Shown: in pieces, positions 1 through 7,795 of the stretch
Numbering within the stretch: position 1 is the first letter of the stretch
How the letters are laid out: each line of letters starts with the position of its first letter
NCBI RefSeq assembly: GCF_004784465.1
Contig: NZ_SRRU01000005.1
Coordinates: forward strand, 434,001 to 498,000
Source: Streptomyces griseoluteus
Lineage (GTDB): Bacteria; Actinomycetota; Actinomycetes; Streptomycetales; Streptomycetaceae
DNA: 64,000 bases
Reading direction: 5' to 3'
Position numbers and translations under genes: made by a program
The notes under the pieces: generated by a model
Databases searched by the model: none
Seen by the model: the letters and a program-made list of their open reading frames with translations, nothing else
Told to the model about the DNA's origin: nothing

Positions 1-276
1 GGCCGCGAGGCGGTCCAGAACGGCAACGCGCAGAAGGTCACCTTCACCTTCAGCAAGACCGGTGCGGTCAGCCTGCGCGCCTTCGTCGTCCCGGCGACCA
101 GCTACTTCAGCGACTGGGGTCCGAGCGAGGTGCCGTCCGCGCCGGCCGCCGCGACCTCCTCGCCGTCCGACAGCCCCTCCGCGGACGACAAGCCGGCGGG
201 CGACAAGGCCGGCTCGTCCGCCTCCGCCCAGGCGTCCTCCCCGAGCGACTCCGCGTCGGCGTCCGCGGGGCAGTGA
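1..276 (+). CDS. C-terminal end of a secreted or surface protein, 5' cut by window edge
   Basis: The open frame enters the window without a start and stops at TGA 274-276, leaving 91 residues. The first 45 residues look folded (mixed aromatic and hydrophobic residues, ending near TSYFSDWGPSE). The remaining half is a low-complexity Ser/Ala/Pro/Asp tail. Such tails are common in exported or wall-exposed actinobacterial proteins, so export is inferred; no signal peptide can be seen because the N-terminus is missing. It converges on phoP across a strong bidirectional hairpin. I do not recognise the family. Confidence 0.6.
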   Translation, partial: GREAVQNGNAQKVTFTFSKTGAVSLRAFVVPATSYFSDWGPSEVPSAPAAATSSPSDSPSADDKPAGDKAGSSASAQASSPSDSASASAGQ

Positions 277-285
277 GCACGTACG

Positions 286-329
286 CGTGACTTAAGGGGG
301 CTCCCGGCCGGGAGCCCCCTTAAGTCACG
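286..329. terminator. Perfect 44-bp palindrome between convergent genes
   Basis: Two 22-nt arms (286-307 and 308-329) are exact reverse complements with no spacer. The palindrome lies 9 nt after the stop of the partial gene and 19 nt before the phoP stop, so it can act as a terminator in both directions. Confidence 0.85.
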
Positions 330-348
330 TACGGACCGCTCTCGCGGC

Positions 349-1029
349 CTACGGCTCGAACTTGTAGCCCAGCCCGCGCACCGTCACCAGATAGCGCGGC
401 GCGCCCGGGTCCGGTTCGATCTTGGCGCGCAGCCGCTTCACATGGACGTCGAGGGTCTTGGTGTCGCCCACGTAGTCGGCGCCCCACACCCGGTCGATGA
501 GCTGCATCCGGGTCAGCACCCGGCCGGCGTTGCGCAGCAGCATCTCCAGCAGGTCGAACTCCTTCAGCGGCAGGTCGATCTTGGCCCCGGACACCGTCAC
601 CACATGGCGGTCGACGTCCATCCGGACCGGCCCGGCCTCCAGCGCCGCCGGGGTGACCTCCTCCGGCTCGCCGCGCCGGCGCAGCACCGCGCGGATACGG
701 GCGACCAGCTCGCGCGAGGAGAAGGGCTTGGTGACGTAGTCGTCGGCCCCTATCTCCAGGCCGACGACCTTGTCGATCTCGCTGTCCTTGGCGGTCACCA
801 TGATCACCGGGACGTTGGAGCGGCCGCGCAACTGGCGGCACACCTCGGTGCCGGGCAGCCCCGGCAGCATCAGGTCCAGCAGCACCAGGTCGGCGCCGTT
901 GCGTTCGAACTCGTCCAGGCCGTCGGGGCCGGTCGCGGCGACGGCGACCTCGAAACCCTCCTTGCGCAGCATGTACGACAGGGCGTCGGAGAAGGACTCC
1001 TCGTCCTCGACGACGAGCACTCGGGTCAC
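349..1029 (-). CDS. phoP: Phosphate response regulator PhoP (OmpR family)
   Basis: A 226-residue OmpR/PhoB-class regulator. The receiver has the acidic pocket D9/E10, phospho-acceptor D52 and K101. The C-terminal winged helix holds the VWGADYVGDTKTLDVHVKRL signature. PhoP activates or represses the phosphate-starvation regulon by binding PHO boxes. The GTG start at 1029 was chosen because it overlaps the phoR stop (GTGA), giving the usual translationally coupled phoR-phoP pair; the longer open frame upstream is an artefact. Length and the divergent phoU agree with Streptomyces phoRP. Confidence 0.97.
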   Translation of the reverse strand: MTRVLVVEDEESFSDALSYMLRKEGFEVAVAATGPDGLDEFERNGADLVLLDLMLPGLPGTEVCRQLRGRSNVPVIMVTAKDSEIDKVVGLEIGADDYVTKPFSSRELVARIRAVLRRRGEPEEVTPAALEAGPVRMDVDRHVVTVSGAKIDLPLKEFDLLEMLLRNAGRVLTRMQLIDRVWGADYVGDTKTLDVHVKRLRAKIEPDPGAPRYLVTVRGLGYKFEP

Positions 1030-2297
1030 GGAAGGACCTCCGGGGAGGGAAGCGAAGCGTACGGGGACTGATCGGCGGGACCGGACGCGTCGTCGAGTCC
1101 GGGGTGCCTGGCCGCGCGGTCGCGGGCGACGCCCGCCTCCGGCAGCCGCAGGGTGAAGGTGGAGCCCTGGCCCTCGGCGCTCCAGACCGAGACCTCGCCG
1201 CCGTGCGAGGCGACCACGTGCTTGACGATGGCGAGGCCGAGGCCGGTGCCGCCGGTGGCGCGCGAGCGGGCCGGGTCGACGCGGTAGAAGCGCTCGAAGA
1301 TGCGCTCCTTGTCCTTGTCGGAGATGCCGATGCCCTGGTCGGTGACGGCGAGCTCGATCAGCTCGCCGCCCGGGGCGGAGATCCGGCGGGCGGAGATGCC
1401 GACGCGGGTGTGGGCCGGGGAGTAGTTGACCGCGTTCTCGACCAGGTTGCCGAGGGCCGCGGCGAGCTGGCCGCGGTTGCCCCATACGTGCAGGCCGGCC
1501 CGTACCGCGCCGGGCGGGTCCTGGATGGCGGTGGCCATGACGATCTGCTTCGTACCGGCCTGGTGGCGGCAGCGGTCGACGGCCTCGGCGACCAGCTCCT
1601 CCACGCGCACCGGCTCGGCGTCCTCCAGCGGGTCGTCGTTCTGCACCCGCGAGAGGTCGATCAGCTCCTGGACGAGGTTGGTCAGCCGGGTGGCCTCGAT
1701 CTGCATCCGCCCGGCGAAGCGCTGGACCGCGTCGGGCTCGTCGGAGGCGTCCATGACCGCCTCGGAGAGCAGGGAGAGAGCTCCTACGGGGGTCTTCAGC
1801 TCGTGGCTCACATTGGCCACGAAGTCACGGCGTACCGCCTCGATGCGGCGGGCGTCGGTCAGGTCCTCGACCAGCAGCAGCACCAGCCGGGAGCCGAGCG
1901 GGGCCACGCGGGCGGACACGGCCAGGGCCTCGCCCCGTCCGGTGCCGCGCCGGGGCAGGTCCAGCTCGACCTGTCGTATCTCCCCGTCGCGCCGGGTGTC
2001 GCGCGCCATCTGGAGCATCGGCTCCACGGCGAGCTTGCCGCCCCGGACGAGGCCGAGGGCGTACGCGGCGGAGCTGGCCTTGACCACGGCGTCGGCCTCG
2101 TCGAGGACGACCGCGGAGGAGCTGAGCACCGACAGCACGGTGTCCACGCCGGGCGGAAGCACCTCGTCGGTGTGCAGGGAGGTACGGGTGGGGCGCTTCT
2201 GGTCGCGTTCGCTCCAGCGGAACGCCAGCATGGCGATGACACCGGTGAGTACACCGGCGATCGCCGCCGCTGCGGCGACCGCCGCGTTCACGTCCAT
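1026..2297 (-). CDS. phoR: Phosphate sensor histidine kinase PhoR
   Basis: A 423-residue membrane kinase. An N-terminal hydrophobic helix (about residues 8-26) is followed by a short PAS-like linker, a HisKA domain with the phosphorylated His at about 165 in ANVSHELKTP, and a HATPase domain with N box NLVENAVNYSP, G1 box DQGIGI and G2 box GGTGLGLAIVKH. Only one membrane helix is visible, as in the Streptomyces PhoR/SenX3 group, so phosphate status is probably sensed through other membrane partners. It is coupled to phoP by a 4-nt overlap and divergent from phoU. Confidence 0.96.
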   Translation of the reverse strand: MDVNAAVAAAAAIAGVLTGVIAMLAFRWSERDQKRPTRTSLHTDEVLPPGVDTVLSVLSSSAVVLDEADAVVKASSAAYALGLVRGGKLAVEPMLQMARDTRRDGEIRQVELDLPRRGTGRGEALAVSARVAPLGSRLVLLLVEDLTDARRIEAVRRDFVANVSHELKTPVGALSLLSEAVMDASDEPDAVQRFAGRMQIEATRLTNLVQELIDLSRVQNDDPLEDAEPVRVEELVAEAVDRCRHQAGTKQIVMATAIQDPPGAVRAGLHVWGNRGQLAAALGNLVENAVNYSPAHTRVGISARRISAPGGELIELAVTDQGIGISDKDKERIFERFYRVDPARSRATGGTGLGLAIVKHVVASHGGEVSVWSAEGQGSTFTLRLPEAGVARDRAARHPGLDDASGPADQSPYASLPSPEVLP

Positions 2298-2370
2298 GTC
2301 ACCAGGTTAGGCATGGCGTCCACCCTGGCCACAGCCACCGTCGTGCGACCTCGGGCACTCGTCGCCCAGA

Positions 2371-2403
2371 GTTCACCTTCCATCCAGTGACGGTTCATTC
2401 GGG
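2371..2403 (+). promoter_or_regulatory. PHO box of three 11-nt direct repeats (phoR/phoU intergenic)
   Basis: Three consecutive 11-nt units are visible: GTTCACCTTCC (2371-2381), ATCCAGTGACG (2382-2392) and GTTCATTCGGG (2393-2403). Units 1 and 3 match the known Streptomyces PhoP direct-repeat unit; the middle one is degenerate. The box sits between the divergent phoR and phoU starts, consistent with PhoP autoregulation and phoU control. Binding itself is inferred. Confidence 0.9.
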
Positions 2404-2504
2404 AGGGCGGAAACGGACGCGTACAGGACGGAACGTGGGAGCGTGGGGTTCGCACCGGCCACGGGCCTGGACCCCCGACGACACGTAGTAGGAGAGGGAA
2501 CCTG

Positions 2505-3176
2505 ATGCGGGACGCGTACCACGAGGAACTGGACTCGATCGGCGACGGTCTGGTGGAGATGGCCCGGCTGGTCGGCTCCGCCATCGGGCGCGCCACCACC
2601 GCCATCCTGGACGCCGACCTGAAGCTGGCCGAGAGCGTGATCGAGGCCGACCAGCGGGTCGACGAACTGCAGCACGAACTGGAGGCGCGGGCGATAGCCC
2701 TGCTTGCGCGGCAGCAGCCGGTGGCGACGGACCTGCGCATCGTCGTCACCTCGCTGCGGATGTCGGCCGACCTGGAGCGCTCGGGCGACCTCGCCCAGCA
2801 CGTGGCCAAGCTGACCCGGCTGCGGTTCCCCGAGCGCGCGGTCCCGCAGGACCTGCACGCCACCATCCTGGAGATGGGCCAGCTCGCGCAGCGCCTCATG
2901 GCGAAGGCGGCGGAGGTCATCATCACCAAGGACGTCGACCTCGCGCTCCAGCTGGAGCAGGACGACGACGACATGGACCTCCTCCACCGCACCCTCTTCC
3001 AGCACCTCATCGACGACCGCTGGAAGCACGGCATCGAGACGGCGGTCGACGTCACCCTCCTCGGCCGCTACTACGAGCGCTACGCGGACCACGCGGTGTC
3101 CGTCGCGAAGCGCGTCGTGTACCTGGTGACGGGCGAACACGCGGACGAGATCCAGCAGGAGGGCACAGCGGGCTGA
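2505..3176 (+). CDS. phoU: Phosphate signalling protein PhoU
   Basis: A 223-residue all-helical protein made of two PhoU repeats. The repeats carry the acidic metal-binding clusters typical of the family (DLERSGDLAQHVAKL in the first half; GRYYERYADHAVSVAKR in the second). PhoU is a cytoplasmic regulator that links the Pst transporter or the sensor kinase to phosphate status. The ATG at 2505 follows a purine-rich GGAGAGGG ribosome site. It is transcribed away from phoR across the PHO box, as in other streptomycetes. Confidence 0.96.
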   Translation: MRDAYHEELDSIGDGLVEMARLVGSAIGRATTAILDADLKLAESVIEADQRVDELQHELEARAIALLARQQPVATDLRIVVTSLRMSADLERSGDLAQHVAKLTRLRFPERAVPQDLHATILEMGQLAQRLMAKAAEVIITKDVDLALQLEQDDDDMDLLHRTLFQHLIDDRWKHGIETAVDVTLLGRYYERYADHAVSVAKRVVYLVTGEHADEIQQEGTAG

Positions 3177-3239
3177 GCCGCCCGCTTTTGAGTACGGGTG
3201 CTCATGTGCGGCCCCGCCTGGCGGCCGCACGCTGCCTCC

Positions 3240-3635
3240 ATGACGGAAACCCGCCCGGCCCTAAGACGCCGGTTCCCCTGGTCGCGCCGGACCCGCCCGG
3301 GCGTGGACCTCGCCCTGGCGATCCCCCTGTTCCTGCTGGAGACCGGCTGGGTGGTGCTGGACGCGATATACGGCGCCGGCCTGGAGGTGTGGGCGGCGCA
3401 GGGCGAACAGGCGCGGATCGACGCGGCGGAACTGGCGTTCATGGAACGGCTGCGGGTGCTGCAGATCGCGGCGCTCGTCCTGGTCGTACTCGCGGCGGTC
3501 TTCCGCGCCCGCTGGACGGTGATCGCCCACCTGCTGCTGGCCCTCCTGCTGGGCGGCGCGCTGGCGGGCGAGCGGCATGAATGGGAGAAGAGCCACTCGT
3601 CACCGGGGTGTGTGCGTTACAGCGCGGGTTGCTGA
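3240..3635 (+). CDS. Small integral membrane protein of unknown function
   Basis: 131 residues with a basic N-terminus (MTETRPALRRRFPWSRR) and about three hydrophobic helices (roughly 22-45, 70-88 and 92-110), ending in a short charged tail. I started it at ATG 3240 because the in-frame upstream stretch is not protein-like. It resembles the conserved Streptomyces small membrane proteins grouped as DUF6234, but that assignment rests only on size and topology. It lies 63 nt after phoU and 59 nt before the LtrA gene. Confidence 0.65.
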   Translation: MTETRPALRRRFPWSRRTRPGVDLALAIPLFLLETGWVVLDAIYGAGLEVWAAQGEQARIDAAELAFMERLRVLQIAALVLVVLAAVFRARWTVIAHLLLALLLGGALAGERHEWEKSHSSPGCVRYSAGC

Positions 3636-3694
3636 GCGAGCGGCCTGCTCCTGGGGCGCCGGCGCAGGCCGCCCGTGCGGCACCATGGCCCGTT

Positions 3695-4861
3695 ATGACC
3701 CACCCCACCCCCTGGCACCGGCCCATGCTCCCCCGCCCCAGTGCCGAACGGCACCGTACGGCCACCGTCCTGGAGCTGTTCTTCGACCTCTGTTTCGTCA
3801 CCGCGGTGGCCCAGACCGCCGCGGCCTTCGAGCACGAGCTCGCCGCCGGGAAGCTCGGCCACGGGGTCCTGGGCTACGTGCTCGTGTTCTTCGCCATCTG
3901 GTGGGCGTGGATGAACTTCACGTGGTTCGCCTCGGCGTACGACACGGACGACGTGCCGTACCGCCTGCTCACGCTGCTCCAGATCGCCGGGGCGCTGGTG
4001 CTGGCGGCGGGGGCGTCGAAGGCGCTGGAGGAGTACGACTTCACGGTCATCACGTACGGGTACGTCGTGATGCGGCTGGCCATGGTGAGCCAGTGGCTGC
4101 GCGCCGCCCACAGTGACCCCGAGCGGCGGCGGACGTGTCTGCGGTACGCGGTCGGCATTCTTGTCGCACAGATCGGCTGGGTCGCACGGCTGTGGCTGCC
4201 GGACGACGCCGGGCTGCCGTCCTTCCTCGTGCTCGTCGTCGCCGAACTCGCCGTCCCCGCCTGGGCGGAGCGCGCCGGCCAGACCACCTGGCACCCGCAC
4301 CACATCGCCGAGCGGTACGGCCTGTTCACCCTGATCGTCCTCGGCGAGTCCATCACCGCGGCGACCGGCACCGTCCGCGCCGCCCTCGACACCGAGGTCT
4401 CCCTCGGCGACATCGCCCCACTCGCGGTCGGCGGCGTCCTCACCGTCTTCGCCATGTGGTGGCTGTACTTCACCCAGAGCGCGGCCGGGAAACTCAACTC
4501 CCTTGGTACGGCGCTCCGCTGGGGCTACGGCCACTACGTCGTCTACGCCTCCGCAGCGGCCGTCGCCGCCGGGCTCGCCGTCGAGATCGCACACCTCACG
4601 GGGCACGCGCACCTCGACCGGCCGGTGGTCGCGGCGGCCTACACGGTGCCGGTCGCGCTGTACGTCGCGGTGCTGCGGCTGCTGCACCGGGGCTCGGCCA
4701 AGTTCGGTGCCCTGGACGTCATCTGGGCGGCGGGCGTCCTAGCTGTCCTCGCGGTCACCTTCACCCCGAGCCCGGTACTGGCCACGGGGTGCGTGATGTC
4801 GGTGCTCGTGGCGGCGGTGGTCACGGTGACGCACCGCGCCGGACGCCCGGCCGGCGCGTGA
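3695..4861 (+). CDS. Low temperature requirement A (LtrA) family membrane protein
   Basis: 388 residues, polytopic, about 12 hydrophobic segments. Family landmarks include the N-terminal TVLELFFDLCFVTAVAQ, WWAWMNFTWFAS and the central HIAERYGLFTLIVLGESI motif, all typical of bacterial LtrA proteins. Their biochemical role is unknown despite the name from Listeria. The ATG at 3695 begins the recognisable family N-terminus; the 38 extra upstream codons are low quality and overlap the previous gene. It is likely monocistronic, ending 17 nt before a convergent gene. Confidence 0.9.
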   Translation: MTHPTPWHRPMLPRPSAERHRTATVLELFFDLCFVTAVAQTAAAFEHELAAGKLGHGVLGYVLVFFAIWWAWMNFTWFASAYDTDDVPYRLLTLLQIAGALVLAAGASKALEEYDFTVITYGYVVMRLAMVSQWLRAAHSDPERRRTCLRYAVGILVAQIGWVARLWLPDDAGLPSFLVLVVAELAVPAWAERAGQTTWHPHHIAERYGLFTLIVLGESITAATGTVRAALDTEVSLGDIAPLAVGGVLTVFAMWWLYFTQSAAGKLNSLGTALRWGYGHYVVYASAAAVAAGLAVEIAHLTGHAHLDRPVVAAAYTVPVALYVAVLRLLHRGSAKFGALDVIWAAGVLAVLAVTFTPSPVLATGCVMSVLVAAVVTVTHRAGRPAGA

Positions 4862-4878
4862 ACCGGCCTCGACATCGC

Positions 4879-5127
4879 TCAGACCTGGAGCGGTACCGGG
4901 TGCACCTCGTCCGGCTTGTGTCCGGCGCGTTCGTGGATGCGCTGGACCGCCTCGGCCGAGGGGGCCTCGGACAGGCAGTAGACCGTGCCGGATTCCGGGT
5001 CCGCCCAGGCGGCCTCGAAGTGCACGTTCTCCTCATGCTCGATGGCGAGGTCGGCCTGGTGGGCCTGGGCCAGCTGGTCGGCCGTGATGCCTTCCATACC
5101 GTGGTGGACGTCCATGAACCTGGTCAT
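4879..5127 (-). CDS. SCO4226-like nickel-binding protein (DUF4242)
   Basis: An 82-residue alpha/beta ferredoxin-like-fold protein. The His cluster in MDVHHGM and the ENVHFEAAW and YCLSEAPSAEAVQRIHERAGH segments match S. coelicolor SCO4226, a characterised nickel-binding protein that is induced by nickel. The ATG at 5127 follows an AAGGAGG site seven bases upstream. An alternative GTG lies two codons earlier. The gene is convergent with the LtrA gene. A nickel-responsive Fur-type regulator, nur, is also in this window (38561-38998). Confidence 0.88.
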   Translation of the reverse strand: MTRFMDVHHGMEGITADQLAQAHQADLAIEHEENVHFEAAWADPESGTVYCLSEAPSAEAVQRIHERAGHKPDEVHPVPLQV

Positions 5128-5213
5128 GGTCACACCTCCTTGCGGTGTCCCTCTCCCCATGCTGGGCCCGCACGTCCCCGTATGGCTACTCGTTCCGTGA
5201 TCCGTACACGACG

Positions 5214-5241
5214 AGGGGGCCCCGGAGCTCCGGAGCCCCTC
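5214..5241. terminator. GC-rich hairpin after the Cys-rich peptide gene
   Basis: GAGGGG (5214-5219) pairs with the CCCCTC end of the arm at 5236-5241 around an inner CCGGAGCTCCGG palindrome. It lies just downstream of the minus-strand 51-codon gene and upstream of the nickel-protein gene, so it can end transcription of the former. Confidence 0.6.
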
Positions 5242-5255
5242 CACCGCCGCCTCCC

Positions 5256-5411
5256 TCAGCCGCACTGGCAGGGCGCGCCCTGCTGGCAGCCGCAGCCGCA
5301 CCCCGAGCCGCAGCCGCAGGCGGCCACCAACGGCAGGCTTCGGATCTGGGCGGGCTGTTCGCCGTCGCGGTCCTGGGTGGGGTCGGTCGTGGTGCTCGGG
5401 GATTCGGGCAT
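5256..5411 (-). CDS. 51-residue cysteine-rich peptide, putative metal binder
   Basis: The polar N-terminal half (many Ser, Thr, Asp, Gln) leads to a C-terminal cluster of seven cysteines in 20 residues, spaced C-x-C-x3-C-x-C-x-C-x5-C-x-C and ending QCG. The ATG at 5411 is preceded by GAGGAGG at good spacing, which decides the start and supports translation. Cys density suggests metal coordination in a metallothionein-like way, or a lantibiotic-like modified peptide; no modification enzyme is nearby, so metal binding is preferred. Its neighbour is the nickel-binding protein gene. Confidence 0.72.
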   Translation of the reverse strand: MPESPSTTTDPTQDRDGEQPAQIRSLPLVAACGCGSGCGCGCQQGAPCQCG

Positions 5412-5732
5412 GGGTCCTCCTCGACACGGGGGCCAGGTGCCCCCGCCCATTCCATGCCCGCTCCCCTGGGCGCATCAACGGCGCACGGATGCGCCCGCAC
5501 GCCGCGAATCACCACCACGAGCCCCCTCCGACCTCGCCACGGCGCGGTGTCCGCGGCAGCCGACCAACGCGCGGCCGGCTTCCGGGGGTTCGGGTGGGAG
5601 CCTGGCTCAGCGCTTCAGGGCGCCCGAGCGGGGGAACACCCGCAGGCAGGAGCCTGGACCGTGCCGCCTTACTTCTTGCGGCGCCTGCTCACCGTCTTCT
5701 TCAGGCGCGGGGTCCCGCACCGCGAACGGCCG
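5412..5732. other. Intergenic stretch without a supported gene
   Basis: This 321-base interval holds the ribosome site of the Cys-rich peptide gene at its left end. A short minus-strand frame near 5660-5700 ends in a run of Lys and Arg (KKTVSRRRKK) but has no start or ribosome site. I see no convincing coding sequence or RNA gene. Confidence 0.5.
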
Positions 5733-6128
5733 CTACCCGGCGCCGCCCGGGCCCGCGGGTGTGGACAGCAGGATGTCGTACTCCCTGGGCAGCTGGGCGG
5801 TCGCGTCGCGGAACTCCTGGTCTCCGACCGCTTCCCTCAGGGTGGCCAGGACCGCGCGGATCCCGGCCTCCGCGAGGTCGTGGGGCACTTCCGCGCGGTC
5901 CGCCACACGCCGGACGAACGAGTTGGCCCCGTAGCCCTTCGCCATCTCCTCGTCCGTGCGCAGCCAGCTCTTCAGCGGCTCCGGCAGCGGCTCCGCGAGG
6001 TCCTGGGCCTCTCCCCCGCTGATCCGGTCGGCCAGCACCTCGAAGGTGGCGCGTGTGAGGGTTTCCGCGACGTCGGGGGAGACGCCCGCCCGCTCGGCTG
6101 TCTTCGCCAGGAATGCCTCGTACTCCAT
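5733..6128 (-). CDS. DUF2267 family protein
   Basis: 131 residues, predicted all-helical. The N-terminal half (MEYEAFLAKTAERAG, then VAETLTRATFEVLADRISGGEA) and the C-terminal half (FVRRVADRAEVP, AGIRAVLATLREAV) form the two helical repeats characteristic of DUF2267. The family function is unknown. Members are often found in stress-related accessory regions of Streptomyces. The ATG at 6128 follows a weak GGGGCAGGG ribosome site. Start and length match the family. Confidence 0.85.
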   Translation of the reverse strand: MEYEAFLAKTAERAGVSPDVAETLTRATFEVLADRISGGEAQDLAEPLPEPLKSWLRTDEEMAKGYGANSFVRRVADRAEVPHDLAEAGIRAVLATLREAVGDQEFRDATAQLPREYDILLSTPAGPGGAG

Positions 6129-6441
6129 GCGACCCTGCCCCAGTCGTCGTCAGGCCGTCCGCCGGCGTGATCACCAACAGATCCAGTCAAACCCATACCT
6201 GTCGCCTCGGCCACTGGGCGGGAGCGGCACCGATCACGCCGTGACGCGGGCGGCCCATGAGTTCCTGCAGGTCAGCCATATGCCCCGCGGAGGGAAAGGC
6301 CTGCCGGTTGCTGCCCCATGCCCGGCGGGGTCCACTGGGTAGAGGGCCTCATCCGGAAAGGGGCTGTTCCATGGAACGCCAGGCAAAGGACCCCACAGCG
6401 CGGGTGGCCGCCCGCGGCCGAGTGCTACAGGCGGTGCCGTC
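6129..6441. other. Divergent intergenic region with one short palindrome
   Basis: This 313-base interval separates the divergent DUF2267 and metallo-beta-lactamase genes and must hold both promoters. The only clear symmetric site is GTTCCATGGAAC (6366-6377), 65 nt upstream of the metallo-hydrolase start. No gene is supported here. Confidence 0.5.
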
Positions 6442-7074
6442 GTGACCGCCCGGGTCGAGTGCGTGGTGACGACCGGCGTCCTGGCCGGGCCGGACGCCGA
6501 TGCCACGCCGATGGAGAACAACGTGTGGATCGTCGGTGACGACGAGCAGGCCATGGTGGTCGACGCCGCACACGAGCCGGACGTCATCGCCAGGGCGCTC
6601 GGCGACCGCCGCGTGGTGGCGATCGCGTGCACCCACGCACACAGCGGACACGTCGACGCGGCGGTGGCTCTGTCGGACCACACCGGCGCTCCGATCATGC
6701 TGCACCCGGACGACCTGGAGCTGTGGCGCCGCAGCTATCCCAGCCGTGTCCCCGACGAGGAACTCGTCGACGGCCGGGTGATCGACGTCGCCGGGACCAC
6801 CCTGACGGTCCGCCACACTCCGGGCCACACGCCGGGATCGGTGAGTCTGTACGACCCGGCGCTGCACAGCGTCTTCACCGGGGACATGCTGTTCTCGCGC
6901 GGCCCTGGAACCATCGGGCCGGAGGACTCCGACTTCCAGGCGATGATCCAGTCGATCCGCGAGCGCCTCGTCACGCTGCCCCCCGAGACGGTGGTGTGCC
7001 CGGGGCACGGCGACATCACCACGGTCGGCGAGGTGGGCGAGCGCGTGGAGGACTGGCTCCACCGCATCGAGTGA
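6442..7074 (+). CDS. Metallo-beta-lactamase-fold hydrolase (glyoxalase II-like)
   Basis: 210 residues with the MBL fold landmarks in order: THAHSGHVD (residues 64-72), HTPGHTPGSVSLY, FTGDMLF and CPGHGD. Members hydrolyse thioesters, lactones or similar substrates in the cytoplasm; the substrate here is unknown. The usual HxHxDH zinc motif reads HAHSGH, so the Asp ligand of the second metal site is Gly, an oddity that may leave one metal or change the chemistry. The GTG start at 6442 was chosen because it begins the family-like N-terminus. It is followed by an unknown gene 116 nt downstream. Confidence 0.85.
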   Translation: MTARVECVVTTGVLAGPDADATPMENNVWIVGDDEQAMVVDAAHEPDVIARALGDRRVVAIACTHAHSGHVDAAVALSDHTGAPIMLHPDDLELWRRSYPSRVPDEELVDGRVIDVAGTTLTVRHTPGHTPGSVSLYDPALHSVFTGDMLFSRGPGTIGPEDSDFQAMIQSIRERLVTLPPETVVCPGHGDITTVGEVGERVEDWLHRIE

Positions 7075-7190
7075 GAGCGCGAGGTCCAGGAAGCCGAAGA
7101 GGGCAGCGGGCGTCGTCCGTCGGCCCGACCACCCGGTTGTCTCCAGACGCGTGGAGCAGAACGGGACCGACGGCGAGAAGGAAGATCGTG

Positions 7191-7667
7191 ATGCCAACCG
7201 ACACCGGGCTCCTCAACACCGACGACAAGCACCTGGAGGAGCTCTTTCGCAAGAGTCCTGCGGGTGAGATCCCCAAAGGCCCGATGGAAGGTCTGGCGAT
7301 CTTGCCTGGGGCGGGACCTTCGGGGGCACGGTTGCTCGCCCGGCTGGTGTATCTGTTCTTGTGGCGGGGCAAAGTCTTCAGCCCCGACGGCTACCTCAGC
7401 AATCGGCTCTTCCCGCTGGACATGCTGTCCATCATTGCCATGGTCGGGCCGGGCCCCAGCCGGCTTGACGACCAGGAGTGCATCGTCATCGACTACTCCC
7501 ACACGTCGCTGCTGTTCGGGGGTGTGCGCGATGAGCTCCGCCAGGTCGACCCACACCTGTACTTGGGTCTGATCTGGCTGTTCGGCCGCAAGATCGGATG
7601 GTTCACGCTGCGCAACCCGAACAGCGGCAACGGACAGAACGGATCGCGCGAACCCGGGGCGCTGTGA
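7191..7667 (+). CDS. Conserved hypothetical protein, possible DUF4334-like fold
   Basis: 158 residues. The ATG at 7191 has a GAAGGAAG ribosome site. Visible blocks are GEIPKGPMEGLAILPG, RLVYLFLWRGKVFSP, CIVIDYSHTSLLFGG and LYLGLIWLFGRKIGWFTL. The order of a Gly-rich opening, a W-x-GK-x-F motif and a C-terminal strand-rich half recalls GXWXG/DUF4334 beta-barrel proteins, but the match is by pattern only. A hydrophobic segment near residue 48 could be membrane-associated. Not recognised with confidence; the neighbours give no pathway. Confidence 0.7.
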   Translation: MPTDTGLLNTDDKHLEELFRKSPAGEIPKGPMEGLAILPGAGPSGARLLARLVYLFLWRGKVFSPDGYLSNRLFPLDMLSIIAMVGPGPSRLDDQECIVIDYSHTSLLFGGVRDELRQVDPHLYLGLIWLFGRKIGWFTLRNPNSGNGQNGSREPGAL

Positions 7668-7795
7668 TCACGACCGTCACGAGGGCCGCCGTCGTGAGCG
7701 GTCTCTTCGGAAAGTCGCGACATTCGGTTGATGGGTCGGACTCCGCCTGTGGACGCAGGTTCTGACACGAGCCGACATGACGAAGGGCGCCGACC

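Noticed and set aside
5660..5700. Basic tail KKTVSRRRKK on the minus strand, as a histone-like protein end
   Set aside because: No start codon, no ribosome site and no upstream protein-like frame; likely chance.
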